Below, piece by piece: positions 49,778 through 58,371 of a DNA stretch of 64,000 bases. The position numbers and the translations under genes are program-made. The notes beneath the pieces were generated by a model. That model saw nothing but the letters and a program-made list of their open reading frames with translations. It had not been told where the DNA came from and did not search any database. Source of the DNA: VAZQ01 sp034669045 (lineage in GTDB: Bacteria; Pseudomonadota; Alphaproteobacteria; Rhizobiales; Xanthobacteraceae); contig JAXDOD010000062.1 in assembly GCA_034669045.1 (NCBI GenBank), forward strand, positions 1-64,000, given 5' to 3'. Positions within the stretch are counted from its first letter, which is position 1, and each line of letters begins with the position of its first letter.

Positions 49778-49880
49778 TTCCCCTCCCCCTTGTGCGGAGG
49801 GGACAGGGGTGGGGTGCCATACGTTCGATCGAGTCCGAAAACACCCCACGCCCAATCCCTCCCCACAAGGGGGAGGGGAG
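49778..49880. repeat. REP-like inverted pair (39-base arms)
   Basis: Left arm 49778-49816 and right arm 49842-49880 are inverted copies, identical at 32 of 39 positions by hand count, joined by 25 bases. Both contain CCCCTCCCCCTTGTG and GTGGGGTG. It lies in the 233-base gap between convergent herA and the MmgE/PrpD gene and would fold into a long hairpin in either transcript. This C/G-run repeat type is dispersed in Bradyrhizobium-like genomes (from memory). Nothing else is seen in the gap. Confidence 0.85.
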
Positions 49881-49923
49881 CCAACCGAGACTGGCGCGCT
49901 CACTGTGCTTTACGCCCTGGCTC

Positions 49924-51333
49924 TTATGCCTTCGAGGCCTTGGCCAGCGCGTCGGTCAGCTCCACGCATGACGCACTCTTGTCGAGCGCCATCGCGGCGT
50001 CGATGATGCGCTGGCGCGAGGCGGGACCGAGCCGGCCCGCGGTGATCGAGTTGAACTTGTCAATCACGGCCTTGGCGTCGATGCCCTTGCGCGAGAATCC
50101 CGGCGGATCGAGAACCTCGGCCACGTATTCGCGGCCATCATTGGCGGTGGCGCGCATGGCGCATGGGAATCCGCCCGGCGAGCGCGGGTTGAGGCTCGCG
50201 TCGCAGACGATCTCAAGCCGTTCCATGACCCCGCGGACCTTGGAGTCGTTCCAGCGGTCATTGTCGAACTGGGCGAGGCTGAACTTGCCGTCCAGGATCG
50301 ACACCGCGGCCAGAAAATTGAAGCTGTGGTCGGCGGCCTCGCGCGAACGCGGATCGACGCGGCCGGGATCGTCCTTCTGCCGCTGCAGCGACGGCGTGTC
50401 GGCGATCGCCACCTTGATGTGCTTGAGACGCTCCACGTCGCCGTTGACCTGACGGTGGATGTCGAGCCCGGCCGCGACGATGCCCTGTCCGGTGGCAAGG
50501 CACGGATAGGCCTTGATGTGGCAGCTCATGATGTAGCTGTCGGCCGCGAGCGGGGCGGTGATCGCCTCCATCCAGTTGATGCCGGGAAACACCGATTTGA
50601 TCCCGTGCTGGTTTTCGAACAGATCGAGCGGGCCGGTCAGCCCGTGCTTGGCCAGGATGGTCGCCTGCATGCCGTTCTGCGCGACCAGCGCATTGGCGAC
50701 GGATTTCGCGGCCGAAATATCGCCCTGGCGCACCGCGATCGGCGTGATCGCGCGCGCGCCCGAAAGCGCCAGCGCATGCGCCAATTTACCGTGATCGAGT
50801 CCCAGCAGCCGGCCGGCCATTGCGGGTGCGACGAAGCCGGACACCGTCACGCCGTCCCAGTTGCTGTTGCGGTCCATCAGTTCCTTGAGTCGGCCATAGA
50901 TCTCGTAACCGAGCACGGTCGCCGCGAGAACGTCGAGGCCGGCCGAACCGCCGAGCTCGCCGCCGGCGAGTGCGACCGGAATGTTGTCGCTCGGATGGCC
51001 GCCGATCTGGCCGCTCTTGGTGTTGACGTAGTCGTTGAGGTCGAGAATGCGAATGAGCGAGCCGTTGACCAGCACCGCATTCGGCGCGCTGGTCTTGGTG
51101 GCGCTGCCCAGCACGGTGCATTGCGGCGCGCCGCCCATCTCCTTGAGCGTTTCAAGCACGGCCTCGGCCGCCTCCTCCTCGAACGCGGCGAATCCGCAGC
51201 CGATGGTGTCGAGCACGAGGATCTTGGCCTGATTGATCGCGGCCGGCGGGAGGTCCTGCGACTTCGGGGCGAGAGCCCAGGTCGCGAGCTGTTCGATCGC
51301 ACCGGGTCCTTGCGGCGTCTTTGCTTTTGCCAT
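49924..51333 (-). CDS. MmgE/PrpD-family protein
   Basis: 469-residue cytoplasmic protein of the MmgE/PrpD family: ILVLDTIGCGFAAFEEEAAE, VLVNGSLIRILDLNDY, GGHPSDNIPVALAGGE, and YPCLATGQGIVAAGLDIHRQ. Characterised members are 2-methylcitrate dehydratase and cis-aconitate decarboxylase, so a tricarboxylate-like substrate is plausible. It is the last gene of the operon with the TcuA-like flavoprotein, whose stop is 13 bases upstream. No prpB or prpC gene is present, so this is not the standard propionate pathway. Confidence 0.87.
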   Translation of the reverse strand: MAKAKTPQGPGAIEQLATWALAPKSQDLPPAAINQAKILVLDTIGCGFAAFEEEAAEAVLETLKEMGGAPQCTVLGSATKTSAPNAVLVNGSLIRILDLNDYVNTKSGQIGGHPSDNIPVALAGGELGGSAGLDVLAATVLGYEIYGRLKELMDRNSNWDGVTVSGFVAPAMAGRLLGLDHGKLAHALALSGARAITPIAVRQGDISAAKSVANALVAQNGMQATILAKHGLTGPLDLFENQHGIKSVFPGINWMEAITAPLAADSYIMSCHIKAYPCLATGQGIVAAGLDIHRQVNGDVERLKHIKVAIADTPSLQRQKDDPGRVDPRSREAADHSFNFLAAVSILDGKFSLAQFDNDRWNDSKVRGVMERLEIVCDASLNPRSPGGFPCAMRATANDGREYVAEVLDPPGFSRKGIDAKAVIDKFNSITAGRLGPASRQRIIDAAMALDKSASCVELTDALAKASKA

Positions 51334-51346
51334 GGATGATGTCCTT

Positions 51347-52840
51347 TCAATTCTTGCTGAGCGTGGCCGCCGCGGCGCGGCCGGCGAGATAGCTGAACAC
51401 GGCGTTGCGGGTCTGCCCGGTGCAGGACGGATAGTTGTGGAAGAACAGGCCGATCACGTCGCCGGACGCGAACAGGCCCTGGATCGGCTCGTAGCAGGTG
51501 TTGATGACTCGCGCCTGCGTGTCCACCTGGATGCCGCCGAACGAGAAGGTCACGCCGCCGGTCACCGGATAGGCGCGGAACGGCCCCTTCTCGATCGGCA
51601 TCGCCCAGTTCGATTTCTTCGGCGTGATGCCGACGGTGCCCTTGCCGTCGAGCTCGCCCGGCATGAAGGCGACGTCGCCGCGGCAGGCGGCGTTGAACTC
51701 TTTGATCGTCTGCAGGAACGGCTCCGGCTCGATGCCGATCTTGACTGCCAGCTCGGCGAGGCTGGACGCCTCGACGTTGGTCGCCGCGTAGTCGCGGCCG
51801 TGGCGGAAGAGGTCGATGCCGGTCTGGTCGTAGATCTGGTAGGCGACCCCACCCGGCTGCTGCAGCACGGCGCGTCCGGTCTTGGCGTAGGTATAGGCGT
51901 GCTTGGCCTCGCCCTCGTCGTAGAAGCGCTGGCCGAGCGCGTTCACGGTAATACCGAACTGGTAGTCGTAGCGGTTCATCGAGTTGCCGACGCCGCCCGC
52001 CATCGCCGGCGTCTCGACGTCGGGGGCCTTGCCGTCGATCGGCGACATGTGCGCACCCTGCCAGTGGCCGGCCGACTTCACGCCGAGTGCAAGAAGCATA
52101 TGAAGCACTTCGCCGGTATTGTGCTTTGAGCCGCGCACCTTCATCAGGTCGGCGTTGGGGCCGAGGTAGCGCGCGCGCATCTCGGCATTGGCCTGGAAGC
52201 CGCCGCTGCAGATGATGACCGCGCGGCCTTGCAGGTCGTATTCGCCTTCCGGCGTCGAGACCCGCACGCCCTCGACGCGGCGGTCGTTGCCGTGGATCGC
52301 GCGCACGCGCGACTCGTAGCGCACCTCGACACCGTTTTTGCCATAGGCGATGTCGCGGAGCTGGTCGAGCATGCCGGGCCCGCCGCCGATCGGATGGATG
52401 TGGTGGCCGCCGGGCAGATAGAGCTTGCCGTCGACCTCGGTCACCTTCTCGGGCTCCCAGGTGACGCCGATGTCCTTCATCCAGTGCACGGCGGCGTTGG
52501 ACTGGTCGACGAGGCAATCCGCCAGCACGGGATCGATGCGGCCCTGCGTGACGCGATTGAGGTCGTCCAGGAAATTGCCGCGCGTGTAGGCCGGAATCTG
52601 CATCCGGCGATAGCGCTCCTCCGGAACCTGCGGCAGAAACTCGCGCAGCTCCTCGGGTCCCGAATGCACGAAGCGGAACCCCACGTGGGAGAATTGCGCG
52701 TTGCCGCCGGATTCATGGCGCGGCGCCTTCTCCACCATGACGACGCTTTCGGCGCCGGCCTGCTTCGCAGCGATGGCGGCTTCGAGCGCGGCGCTGCCGC
52801 CGCCGATCACGATCACGTCGCAGTCGTTCTTTGAACTCAT
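51347..52840 (-). CDS. FAD-dependent flavoprotein, TcuA/fumarate-reductase type
   Basis: 497 residues. N-terminal FAD site CDVIVIGGGSAALEAAIAAK, then ESGGNAQFSHVGFRF, PGMLDQLRDIAYGKNGVEVR, and a C-terminal FSFGGIQVDTQARVINTCYE with LFASGDVIG. This is the succinate dehydrogenase/fumarate reductase flavoprotein superfamily, closest in feel to tricarballylate dehydrogenase TcuA. It would oxidise or reduce an organic acid. Next to a MmgE/PrpD protein, a tricarballylate or aconitate-like substrate is a reasonable guess. ATG 52840 is 33 bases after the racemase-like gene. Confidence 0.85.
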   Translation of the reverse strand: MSSKNDCDVIVIGGGSAALEAAIAAKQAGAESVVMVEKAPRHESGGNAQFSHVGFRFVHSGPEELREFLPQVPEERYRRMQIPAYTRGNFLDDLNRVTQGRIDPVLADCLVDQSNAAVHWMKDIGVTWEPEKVTEVDGKLYLPGGHHIHPIGGGPGMLDQLRDIAYGKNGVEVRYESRVRAIHGNDRRVEGVRVSTPEGEYDLQGRAVIICSGGFQANAEMRARYLGPNADLMKVRGSKHNTGEVLHMLLALGVKSAGHWQGAHMSPIDGKAPDVETPAMAGGVGNSMNRYDYQFGITVNALGQRFYDEGEAKHAYTYAKTGRAVLQQPGGVAYQIYDQTGIDLFRHGRDYAATNVEASSLAELAVKIGIEPEPFLQTIKEFNAACRGDVAFMPGELDGKGTVGITPKKSNWAMPIEKGPFRAYPVTGGVTFSFGGIQVDTQARVINTCYEPIQGLFASGDVIGLFFHNYPSCTGQTRNAVFSYLAGRAAAATLSKN

Positions 52841-52873
52841 CGCCGTTGCTCTTATTGCCTGGCGGAGGACCGG

Positions 52874-53638
52874 TCAGCGGTTGGTGAAATCCTCGTAGGT
52901 CAGTTTCGCCTTCGGATAGGTCAGCGCGCTCTGCGTCATGCCGAAGGCGACGCACATCTCCGCGAATCGGATGCCGATCGCCTTGGTGTTGAGCACCTGG
53001 ATGCCGGTCGCCTTGGCGAGATCGTCAGGATTGACCACGTAGGGAATGAGCGCGCCGCCGAGCGGCACGATGATCTCGGCGCGGGTTTCGTCGATCATGC
53101 CCTGGATGAGCTTGGTGGTGGCGGCGAGGATCTCGCCTTTGCGCTCGACGATGTCCTTGCCGTAGATGCCGAGCGGGCGGATGTCGGTGATGAAGCGGTC
53201 GAGGCCGTAGCCGCGCAGGATGCGCCAAGTATAAGGCACGTGGCCGGCGAGCGGCACCGTGATGCCGACGCGGTCGGCGAGCGTGAGCGCCGCGTGCACG
53301 GCGGTGCGCAGCAGCCCGATCACCGGGATGTCGACCGCGAGCCGGCCGCCGTCGACGCCGGGATCGAAGGTGTTGGACTGGATCACGGCGTCGTAGCCGT
53401 TCTGCGCCGCCCAGAAGATCTTTCGCACGATCGCCGGCGTTTCCATCATGTGGTGCAGGCCGTTGAGGACGCTCTGCGAGCCGATCGTGTCGTAGAGCTG
53501 CGAGCCCTCGTAGTCGTCGGGAAAGACGATCTCGACGCGCGTGCCGGGCGAGGCATAGCCGTTGAGCTGGGCTTCGATCTTGGCGGCTTCGTAGGCGGCC
53601 GACTTGCGGGGGGCCTGGTTGAGGAAACAGATACGCAT
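52874..53638 (-). CDS. Asp/Glu/hydantoin racemase-like protein lacking catalytic cysteines
   Basis: 254 residues with the Asp/Glu/hydantoin racemase fold: MRICFLNQAPRKSAAY, then GYDAVIQSNTFDPGVDGGRL where racemases carry the first cysteine, and AEIIVPLGGALIPY where they have a GCTG-like second cysteine. Both positions are non-cysteine here, so ordinary two-base racemisation is unlikely. It may be an isomerase or decarboxylase relative using other residues. ATG 53638 has AGGAGA upstream, at somewhat long spacing. It lies between the binding proteins and the flavoprotein in one operon. Confidence 0.8.
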   Translation of the reverse strand: MRICFLNQAPRKSAAYEAAKIEAQLNGYASPGTRVEIVFPDDYEGSQLYDTIGSQSVLNGLHHMMETPAIVRKIFWAAQNGYDAVIQSNTFDPGVDGGRLAVDIPVIGLLRTAVHAALTLADRVGITVPLAGHVPYTWRILRGYGLDRFITDIRPLGIYGKDIVERKGEILAATTKLIQGMIDETRAEIIVPLGGALIPYVVNPDDLAKATGIQVLNTKAIGIRFAEMCVAFGMTQSALTYPKAKLTYEDFTNR

Positions 53639-53676
53639 GGGTGATGGATTCTCCTGGTGAGTGATGGCGGTCGCAG

Positions 53677-54732
53677 TCAGCGGAAGATGTCCTGGTAGAT
53701 CTTCTGGTAGCGCGTGGCGTTGTTGTCGACCTCCTCGGGGCTGAGCACGATCGACTTGTAGCCGCCCTGTTCGGCCTTGAGCCACGGGTCCTTGGCCGGG
53801 ATGTCGGGATGCATCGGGATGTAGTTCGCGGCCCGGAAGAGGTCCTGCCCGGAGCGCGAGGTGATGAAGTCGAGAAAGAGCCGTCCCGCATTCGGGTGCG
53901 GCGCGCCGGTGGTCACGCCGGCAACCTGCAAGGTCGTGGTCACCGCATCGAGCGGGACCCAGCGCACCGGCGCGCCCTTTTCCAGGCTGATGGCGGCATG
54001 CGCGTTGACCATTTCGAGCCCGATCGGATATTCGCCGGCGATGACGCGGTCGAGCACCGCGCGGGTGGCGATCGGCACCGGCACGATCTGCTGGCGCGCG
54101 AGCTTGCGCAGGTAGGCCATGCCCTGGTCCTCGCCCATGTGGCTGAGCACGGTCGCGATGAAACCCCAGGCACCGGTCATGGCGTTCGGATTCCACACCA
54201 GCTTTCCCTTCCAGCGCGGATCGAGCAGGTCCTGATAAGTCTTCGGCGCCTGCTCCTGGGCGACCAGGGTGGTGTTGTAGGCGAGTGAACGGCTGGCCAG
54301 GTTGGTCGCGATCCAGCGCCGGTTCGGATCGGCGAGCGCCGCCGGCAGCCCCTTCTGGCTCGCGATCTCGAATTCCGCGGCAACGTTGTGTTGCGCCAGC
54401 GGAGCGGCGCCGTCGATCACCGCCCAGACGTCGGCCTGCACGCGGCCGACACGCGCCTCGTTCATCAGCCGCGCCACCTGCTGGCCGCTGTCGATGCGCA
54501 CGAAGCGCACGTCGATGCCGGGGACCTGCGCGTTGAATGCCTTGATCATGGGCCGCACGATCTGGTCGACGATGAGCGTCGTATACCAGAGCACCTGGCC
54601 TTCCTTGCGAGCCGCTTCGACGAGCTCCTGGTCGGGCGCATAGACCTCGGCGGCGCGGGCCTGGCCGAGGGCGGAAGCTGCGGCCATGAGCAGGGCGGCA
54701 GCAAGGGCGCCTCGGCACCAGCGAGCGAGCAA
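53677..54732 (-). CDS. Extracellular solute-binding protein (copy 1)
   Basis: 351-residue periplasmic binding protein of the iron/organic-anion type (SBP_bac_6-like). A signal peptide (ARWCRGALAAALLMAAASAL) is followed by VLWYTTLIVDQIVRPMIKAF, LLDPRWKGKLVWNPNAMTGA, AYLRKLARQQIVPVPIATRA, and PHPNAGRLFLDFITSRSGQD. The start appears to be TTG 54732, since GGGAGG lies five bases upstream and no ATG is in frame nearby. It is a tandem paralogue of the gene upstream and has its own copy of the upstream promoter element. No permease or ATPase is in the window. Confidence 0.87.
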   Translation of the reverse strand: MLARWCRGALAAALLMAAASALGQARAAEVYAPDQELVEAARKEGQVLWYTTLIVDQIVRPMIKAFNAQVPGIDVRFVRIDSGQQVARLMNEARVGRVQADVWAVIDGAAPLAQHNVAAEFEIASQKGLPAALADPNRRWIATNLASRSLAYNTTLVAQEQAPKTYQDLLDPRWKGKLVWNPNAMTGAWGFIATVLSHMGEDQGMAYLRKLARQQIVPVPIATRAVLDRVIAGEYPIGLEMVNAHAAISLEKGAPVRWVPLDAVTTTLQVAGVTTGAPHPNAGRLFLDFITSRSGQDLFRAANYIPMHPDIPAKDPWLKAEQGGYKSIVLSPEEVDNNATRYQKIYQDIFR

Positions 54733-54782
54733 TGTGTCCTCCCGGCTTTTGTTCTTGGGACGCGTGGGCGCGCCCTCGGATT

Positions 54783-54817
54783 GACTATGCGACTTTTTTT
54801 CCGGGGCGTAAATGTCG
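54783..54817 (-). promoter_or_regulatory. Putative promoter, copy 1 of a duplicated element
   Basis: 35 bases matching the element at 55909-55943 at 32 positions. On the minus strand it contains TTTACG (54807-54812), a 17-base spacer and CATAGT (54784-54789), a fair sigma-70 arrangement. It lies 51 bases before the TTG start of solute-binding protein 1. The duplication of binding-protein genes evidently carried the control region along. Confidence 0.65.
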
Positions 54818-54841
54818 GGTGTCGCGGGCGCGGCGCGTGCG

Positions 54842-55903
54842 TCAGCGGAACAGGTCCTCGTAGATCTTGGCCCAGCGCGAGACGTCGACCTCGAGATTGT
54901 CGGGCGTGTAGAGGACCGACTTGTAGCCGCCCTGCTGCGGCTTGAGCTCGGGGATCTTGGCGGGAATGTCGGGATGCATCGGCAGGTAGTCGTGCTCGCG
55001 AAACACCTGCTGGCCGGCGCGCGACGCCATGAAATCGATGAACAGCTTGCCGGCATTGGGATGCGGCGCGTCTTTGGCAAGGCCGGCGACCTGCAAGGTC
55101 TCGCTCACCGGGTTGAGCGGCACCCATTTCACCGGCGCGCCCAGCGCTTCGCTGATGGCGGCATGCGCGTTGTTCATTTCCAGGCCGATGGCGTATTCGC
55201 CGGCGATGACGCGGTCGAGCACGGCGCGGATGGCGATCGGCAGCGGCACCACCTGCTGCTTGGCGAGCGCGCGCAAATAGGCCATGCCGGCTTCGTCGCC
55301 CATGCCCTTGATGGCGGTCGAGATGAAGCCCCAGGCGCCGGTCATGGATTTCGGATTCCAGACCATCTTTCCCTTCCAGCGCGGGTCGAGCAGGTCCTGG
55401 TAGCTCTTCGGCGCCTGATCCGCTGGGACGGTCCGGGTGTTGTAGGCGGCCGAGCGCACGCCCACGTTGGTGGCGATCCATCGCTTCCTCGGATCGGCCA
55501 GTCCCGGCGGCAGCTCCTGCGCGCTCGGCACCTCGAACTCCGCCGCGAAGCCGCCCTGCAGCAGCGCGTGGACGCCGTCGACCAGGCACCACACGTCGGC
55601 CTGGACGCGACTGGCGCGCGCCTCATTGGTCAGCCGCACCACGAGTTGCAGTCCGTCGGCACGCACGTATTTGACGTCGACGCCGGGGACGTAGCTCTGG
55701 AACGCGCGGGTCAAGGGCCGCACGATCTGATCGACGATGTGGGTCGTATAGAGGAGGAGCTGGCCTTCCTTCTTGGCGGCCTCGACCAGTTTTGGATCGG
55801 GCTGCCAGGTTTCCGCGGCGCCGGCACGTGAGCAGCCCTGGGTGATCGTCGCCGCCACGAGGGCGAAGGCGACCAAGGTCAAGCGTGGTGGGACATGGAG
55901 CAT
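54842..55903 (-). CDS. Extracellular solute-binding protein (copy 2)
   Basis: 353-residue paralogue of the gene at 53677, with the same blocks (LLYTTHIVDQIVRPLTRAF, LLDPRWKGKMVWNPKSMTGA, PHPNAGKLFIDFMASRAGQQ). A hydrophobic N-terminus ends in ATITQGCSRAG, so it may be a lipoprotein (Cys near residue 24) rather than freely soluble. The start is ATG 55903, or GTG 55927, neither with a ribosome site. A promoter-like element ends only six bases before the ATG, so the mRNA may be leaderless. It heads the five-gene catabolic operon. Confidence 0.86.
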   Translation of the reverse strand: MLHVPPRLTLVAFALVAATITQGCSRAGAAETWQPDPKLVEAAKKEGQLLLYTTHIVDQIVRPLTRAFQSYVPGVDVKYVRADGLQLVVRLTNEARASRVQADVWCLVDGVHALLQGGFAAEFEVPSAQELPPGLADPRKRWIATNVGVRSAAYNTRTVPADQAPKSYQDLLDPRWKGKMVWNPKSMTGAWGFISTAIKGMGDEAGMAYLRALAKQQVVPLPIAIRAVLDRVIAGEYAIGLEMNNAHAAISEALGAPVKWVPLNPVSETLQVAGLAKDAPHPNAGKLFIDFMASRAGQQVFREHDYLPMHPDIPAKIPELKPQQGGYKSVLYTPDNLEVDVSRWAKIYEDLFR

Positions 55904-55908
55904 GCTTC

Positions 55909-55943
55909 GACTATGCGACTTTTTCACCGGAGCGTAAATGTCG
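55909..55943 (-). promoter_or_regulatory. Putative promoter, copy 2 of a duplicated element
   Basis: On the minus strand: TTTACG (55933-55938), a 17-base spacer, CATAGT (55910-55915), then six bases to the ATG at 55903. It is nearly identical to the element before solute-binding protein 1. A start of transcription six or seven bases after CATAGT would fall on the ATG itself. Confidence 0.65.
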
Positions 55944-56023
55944 CGACGCGTGTCTCCTGCGGTTGAAAACGCCGCCGCGCGCCCCTATAGCGGAGTCACG
56001 TTCACGAAGCCGCCGAGGTCCCA

Positions 56024-57610
56024 ATGTCGTCGCAACCGCCGTCGCAAAATCTGGAGAGCTATCTGTCCGGCCGCTGGTCGCGCGGGGAGGGCGTCGAGAC
56101 CAGGCTGGTCAATCCGGTCACCGGCGAGGCGCTCGCCACCGCTTCCGCCAAGGGGCTCGATCTCAAGGGCGCGCTCGATCATGCGCGCGGCAAGGGCCAG
56201 GCGGCATTGCGTGCGCTGAGCTACGCGGAGCGCGGCAAGCTCGCGAGCGCCGCCGCCGACGTGCTCAGCGCCAACCGCGCCAAGTATGAAGCGATCGCCA
56301 TTGCCAATTCGGGCAACACCAAGATCGACGCCGGGATCGACATCGACGGCGGCATCGGCACCCTGAAATATTATGCGCGGCTCGGGCAAGGCCTCGGCGA
56401 CGCCCGCGCCCTGCTCGACGAGAAGCCGGTGCGGCTCGCCAAGCCCGAGAACTACCAGGCCATCCACCTGATGATGCCGCGTCGCGGCGTCGCCATCCAT
56501 ATCAACGCGTTCAACTTCCCGAGCTGGGGCTTGTGGGAGAAGGCGGGCGTCGCGCTCATTTCCGGCATGCCGGTGTTCGCCAAGCCGGCATCCTCGACCG
56601 CCTTGCTCGCCTATGAGATGGTGCGCGACGTGATCGCCGCGAAGGTGTTGCCGGATGGCGCGCTCAACCTGCTGGTCGGGGGCGCGGGCGATCTCCTCTC
56701 GCATGTCACCTCCGACGACGTGATCGCCTTCACGGGCTCCGGCGACACCGCCGCGCGCGTGCGTGGCCATGCCAATGTCGTGGCGCGCAGCGTGCCGGTG
56801 AACATCGAGGCGGACTCGATCAACGCGGCGGTGCTCGCGCCGGACGCCGCGGGCGGCGGCGCGGCCTACGACGCCTTCGTGAAGGAGGTCGTGCGCGAGA
56901 TGACCGTGAAAGCGGGACAGAAATGCACGGCGATCCGCCGCATCTTCGTGCCCGCCGACAAGGCCGATGCGGTGGCCGAGGCGCTCGCCGCCAGGCTCAC
57001 CGCGACCAAAGTCGGCGACCCGCGCCGCGACGACACCCGCATGGGACCGCTGGTGACGCGCGGCCAGCAGGCGGCCGCCTTCGACGGCATCCGCCGGCTC
57101 GCCGTGGAAGCCGCCATCGTCTGCGGCGGCGCCGAGGCGCCCGATCTCGACGGCATCGACCGCGATGCGGCGGCCTTTGTCGCGCCGACGCTGCTCAAGC
57201 TCAAGGATGCCGCCGCAGCGAAGGCCGTGCACGACGTCGAAGTCTTCGGTCCGGCGGCGACGGTCGTGCCCTATCGCGACGAAGCGGAGGCCGGCACGCT
57301 GGTGGCGCGCGGCGGCGGCTCGCTGGTCGCCTCGATCTACGGCGAGGACCCTGGCTTCCTCATCCGCATGGTGAGCGAGATCGGGCCGGGCCATGGCCGG
57401 CTCCTGGTCGTCGATCCCGCGATCGCGGGCGCGCATACCGGCCACGGCATCGTCATGCCGCAATGCAATCACGGCGGGCCCGGCCGCGCCGGCAACGGCG
57501 AGGAGCTCGGCGGGCTTCATGGGATGCGGCTCTATCACCAGCGGCTGGCGGTGCAAGGCTCGACCGAGCTGCTCGCGAGCCTGCAGGCGAAGGCCGCGAG
57601 CCTGCATTGA
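56024..57610 (+). CDS. BoxD/PaaZ-type aldehyde dehydrogenase
   Basis: 528-residue NAD(P)-dependent aldehyde dehydrogenase. The branch-specific segment INAFNFPSWGLWEKAGVALI, the Glu in VNIEADSINAAVL and the nucleophilic Cys in KAGQKCTAIRRIF are present, with a C-terminus MPQCNHGGPGRAGNGEELGG. This matches the aldehyde-dehydrogenase half of PaaZ and the stand-alone BoxD (3,4-dehydroadipyl-CoA semialdehyde dehydrogenase); there is no MaoC hydratase domain, so BoxD fits better by length. No other box or paa genes are nearby, so the substrate is uncertain. It is divergent from the solute-binding operon. Confidence 0.85.
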   Translation: MSSQPPSQNLESYLSGRWSRGEGVETRLVNPVTGEALATASAKGLDLKGALDHARGKGQAALRALSYAERGKLASAAADVLSANRAKYEAIAIANSGNTKIDAGIDIDGGIGTLKYYARLGQGLGDARALLDEKPVRLAKPENYQAIHLMMPRRGVAIHINAFNFPSWGLWEKAGVALISGMPVFAKPASSTALLAYEMVRDVIAAKVLPDGALNLLVGGAGDLLSHVTSDDVIAFTGSGDTAARVRGHANVVARSVPVNIEADSINAAVLAPDAAGGGAAYDAFVKEVVREMTVKAGQKCTAIRRIFVPADKADAVAEALAARLTATKVGDPRRDDTRMGPLVTRGQQAAAFDGIRRLAVEAAIVCGGAEAPDLDGIDRDAAAFVAPTLLKLKDAAAAKAVHDVEVFGPAATVVPYRDEAEAGTLVARGGGSLVASIYGEDPGFLIRMVSEIGPGHGRLLVVDPAIAGAHTGHGIVMPQCNHGGPGRAGNGEELGGLHGMRLYHQRLAVQGSTELLASLQAKAASLH

Positions 57611-57651
57611 GGCCAACGCCCGCAATTTTCACAACGGCCGAGCGCCGCGTC

Positions 57652-58263
57652 ATGGCGCGGCTGCGCACGCCGTTGTCCGTGCAGCGCCATTTCAACCGGC
57701 TGCCCTACAACACGGAACGCAAAGGCGAGACCCTGCGCAGCTTCCGCCAGGTCTGCCGCCATGGCACCGCGCATTGCATCGAGGCGGCGCTGGCGGCGGC
57801 CTGCATCCTGGAGCAGCACGGCTATCCGCCGCTGGTGATGAGCCTCGAATCGGCCGACGGTCTCGACCATGTCCTCTTCGTCTATCGCGAGCGCGGCCGC
57901 TGGGGTTCGGTGGCGCGCTCGCGCGATCCGGGCCTGCACGGGCGCAAGCCGGTATTTCGCTCGCCGCGCGCGCTCGCCATGAGCTACTTCGATGCCTACA
58001 TCGATCCGACCGGCTGCATCACCGGTTACGCCGTCGTCGATCTGCGCGCGCTCGGCACATATGACTGGCGGCTGGCGCCGCGCAACATGTGGGCGGTGGA
58101 GCGCTACCTCATCGATGTCCCCCACCGCCGCATCGCGTTCTCGCGCCGGCGCGTGCGCCGGGTTCGCGCGTGGTACAACGACTATCGCGCCAGGTACGGC
58201 AAGAAGCCGCTGTCCTATCGCGGCCGCGAGACATGGACGGGGATACCGAGAGAATTTCTTTAG
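57652..58263 (+). CDS. Conserved protein with transglutaminase-like Cys/His pattern
   Basis: 203 residues, soluble and basic. TAHCIEAALAAACILEQHGY (Cys42), LDHVLFVYRERGRWGSVARS (His73) and RDPGLHGRKP follow the order of a cysteine-protease/transglutaminase-like triad, but I did not recognise an assigned function. From memory, close relatives are common hypothetical proteins in Bradyrhizobium. ATG 57652 is 41 bases after the dehydrogenase stop; an in-frame TTG at 57607 overlaps that stop. A REP-like palindrome pair follows. Confidence 0.72.
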   Translation: MARLRTPLSVQRHFNRLPYNTERKGETLRSFRQVCRHGTAHCIEAALAAACILEQHGYPPLVMSLESADGLDHVLFVYRERGRWGSVARSRDPGLHGRKPVFRSPRALAMSYFDAYIDPTGCITGYAVVDLRALGTYDWRLAPRNMWAVERYLIDVPHRRIAFSRRRVRRVRAWYNDYRARYGKKPLSYRGRETWTGIPREFL

Positions 58264-58278
58264 CTGGCTCCTCCGCTC

Positions 58279-58350
58279 GTCCCGCGGAAAGCGGGGACCC
58301 AGTCCTTTGATGGCGTGCGAATAACCCGGATGCCCGCTTCCGCGAGCGGG
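58279..58350. repeat. Inverted pair of short REP-like palindromes
   Basis: GTCCCGC GGAAA GCGGGGAC (58279-58298, one bulge) and CCCGCT TCCGCG AGCGGG (58333-58350) are hairpins that are also diverged inverted copies of each other. They fill the 108-base gap between the convergent genes ending at 58263 and 58372. Confidence 0.65.
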
Positions 58351-58371
58351 AACATCGCGCCAGCCGAGAGA

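Noticed and set aside
49691..49923. Several small open frames after herA
   Set aside because: They only read through the inverted REP-like pair in different frames.
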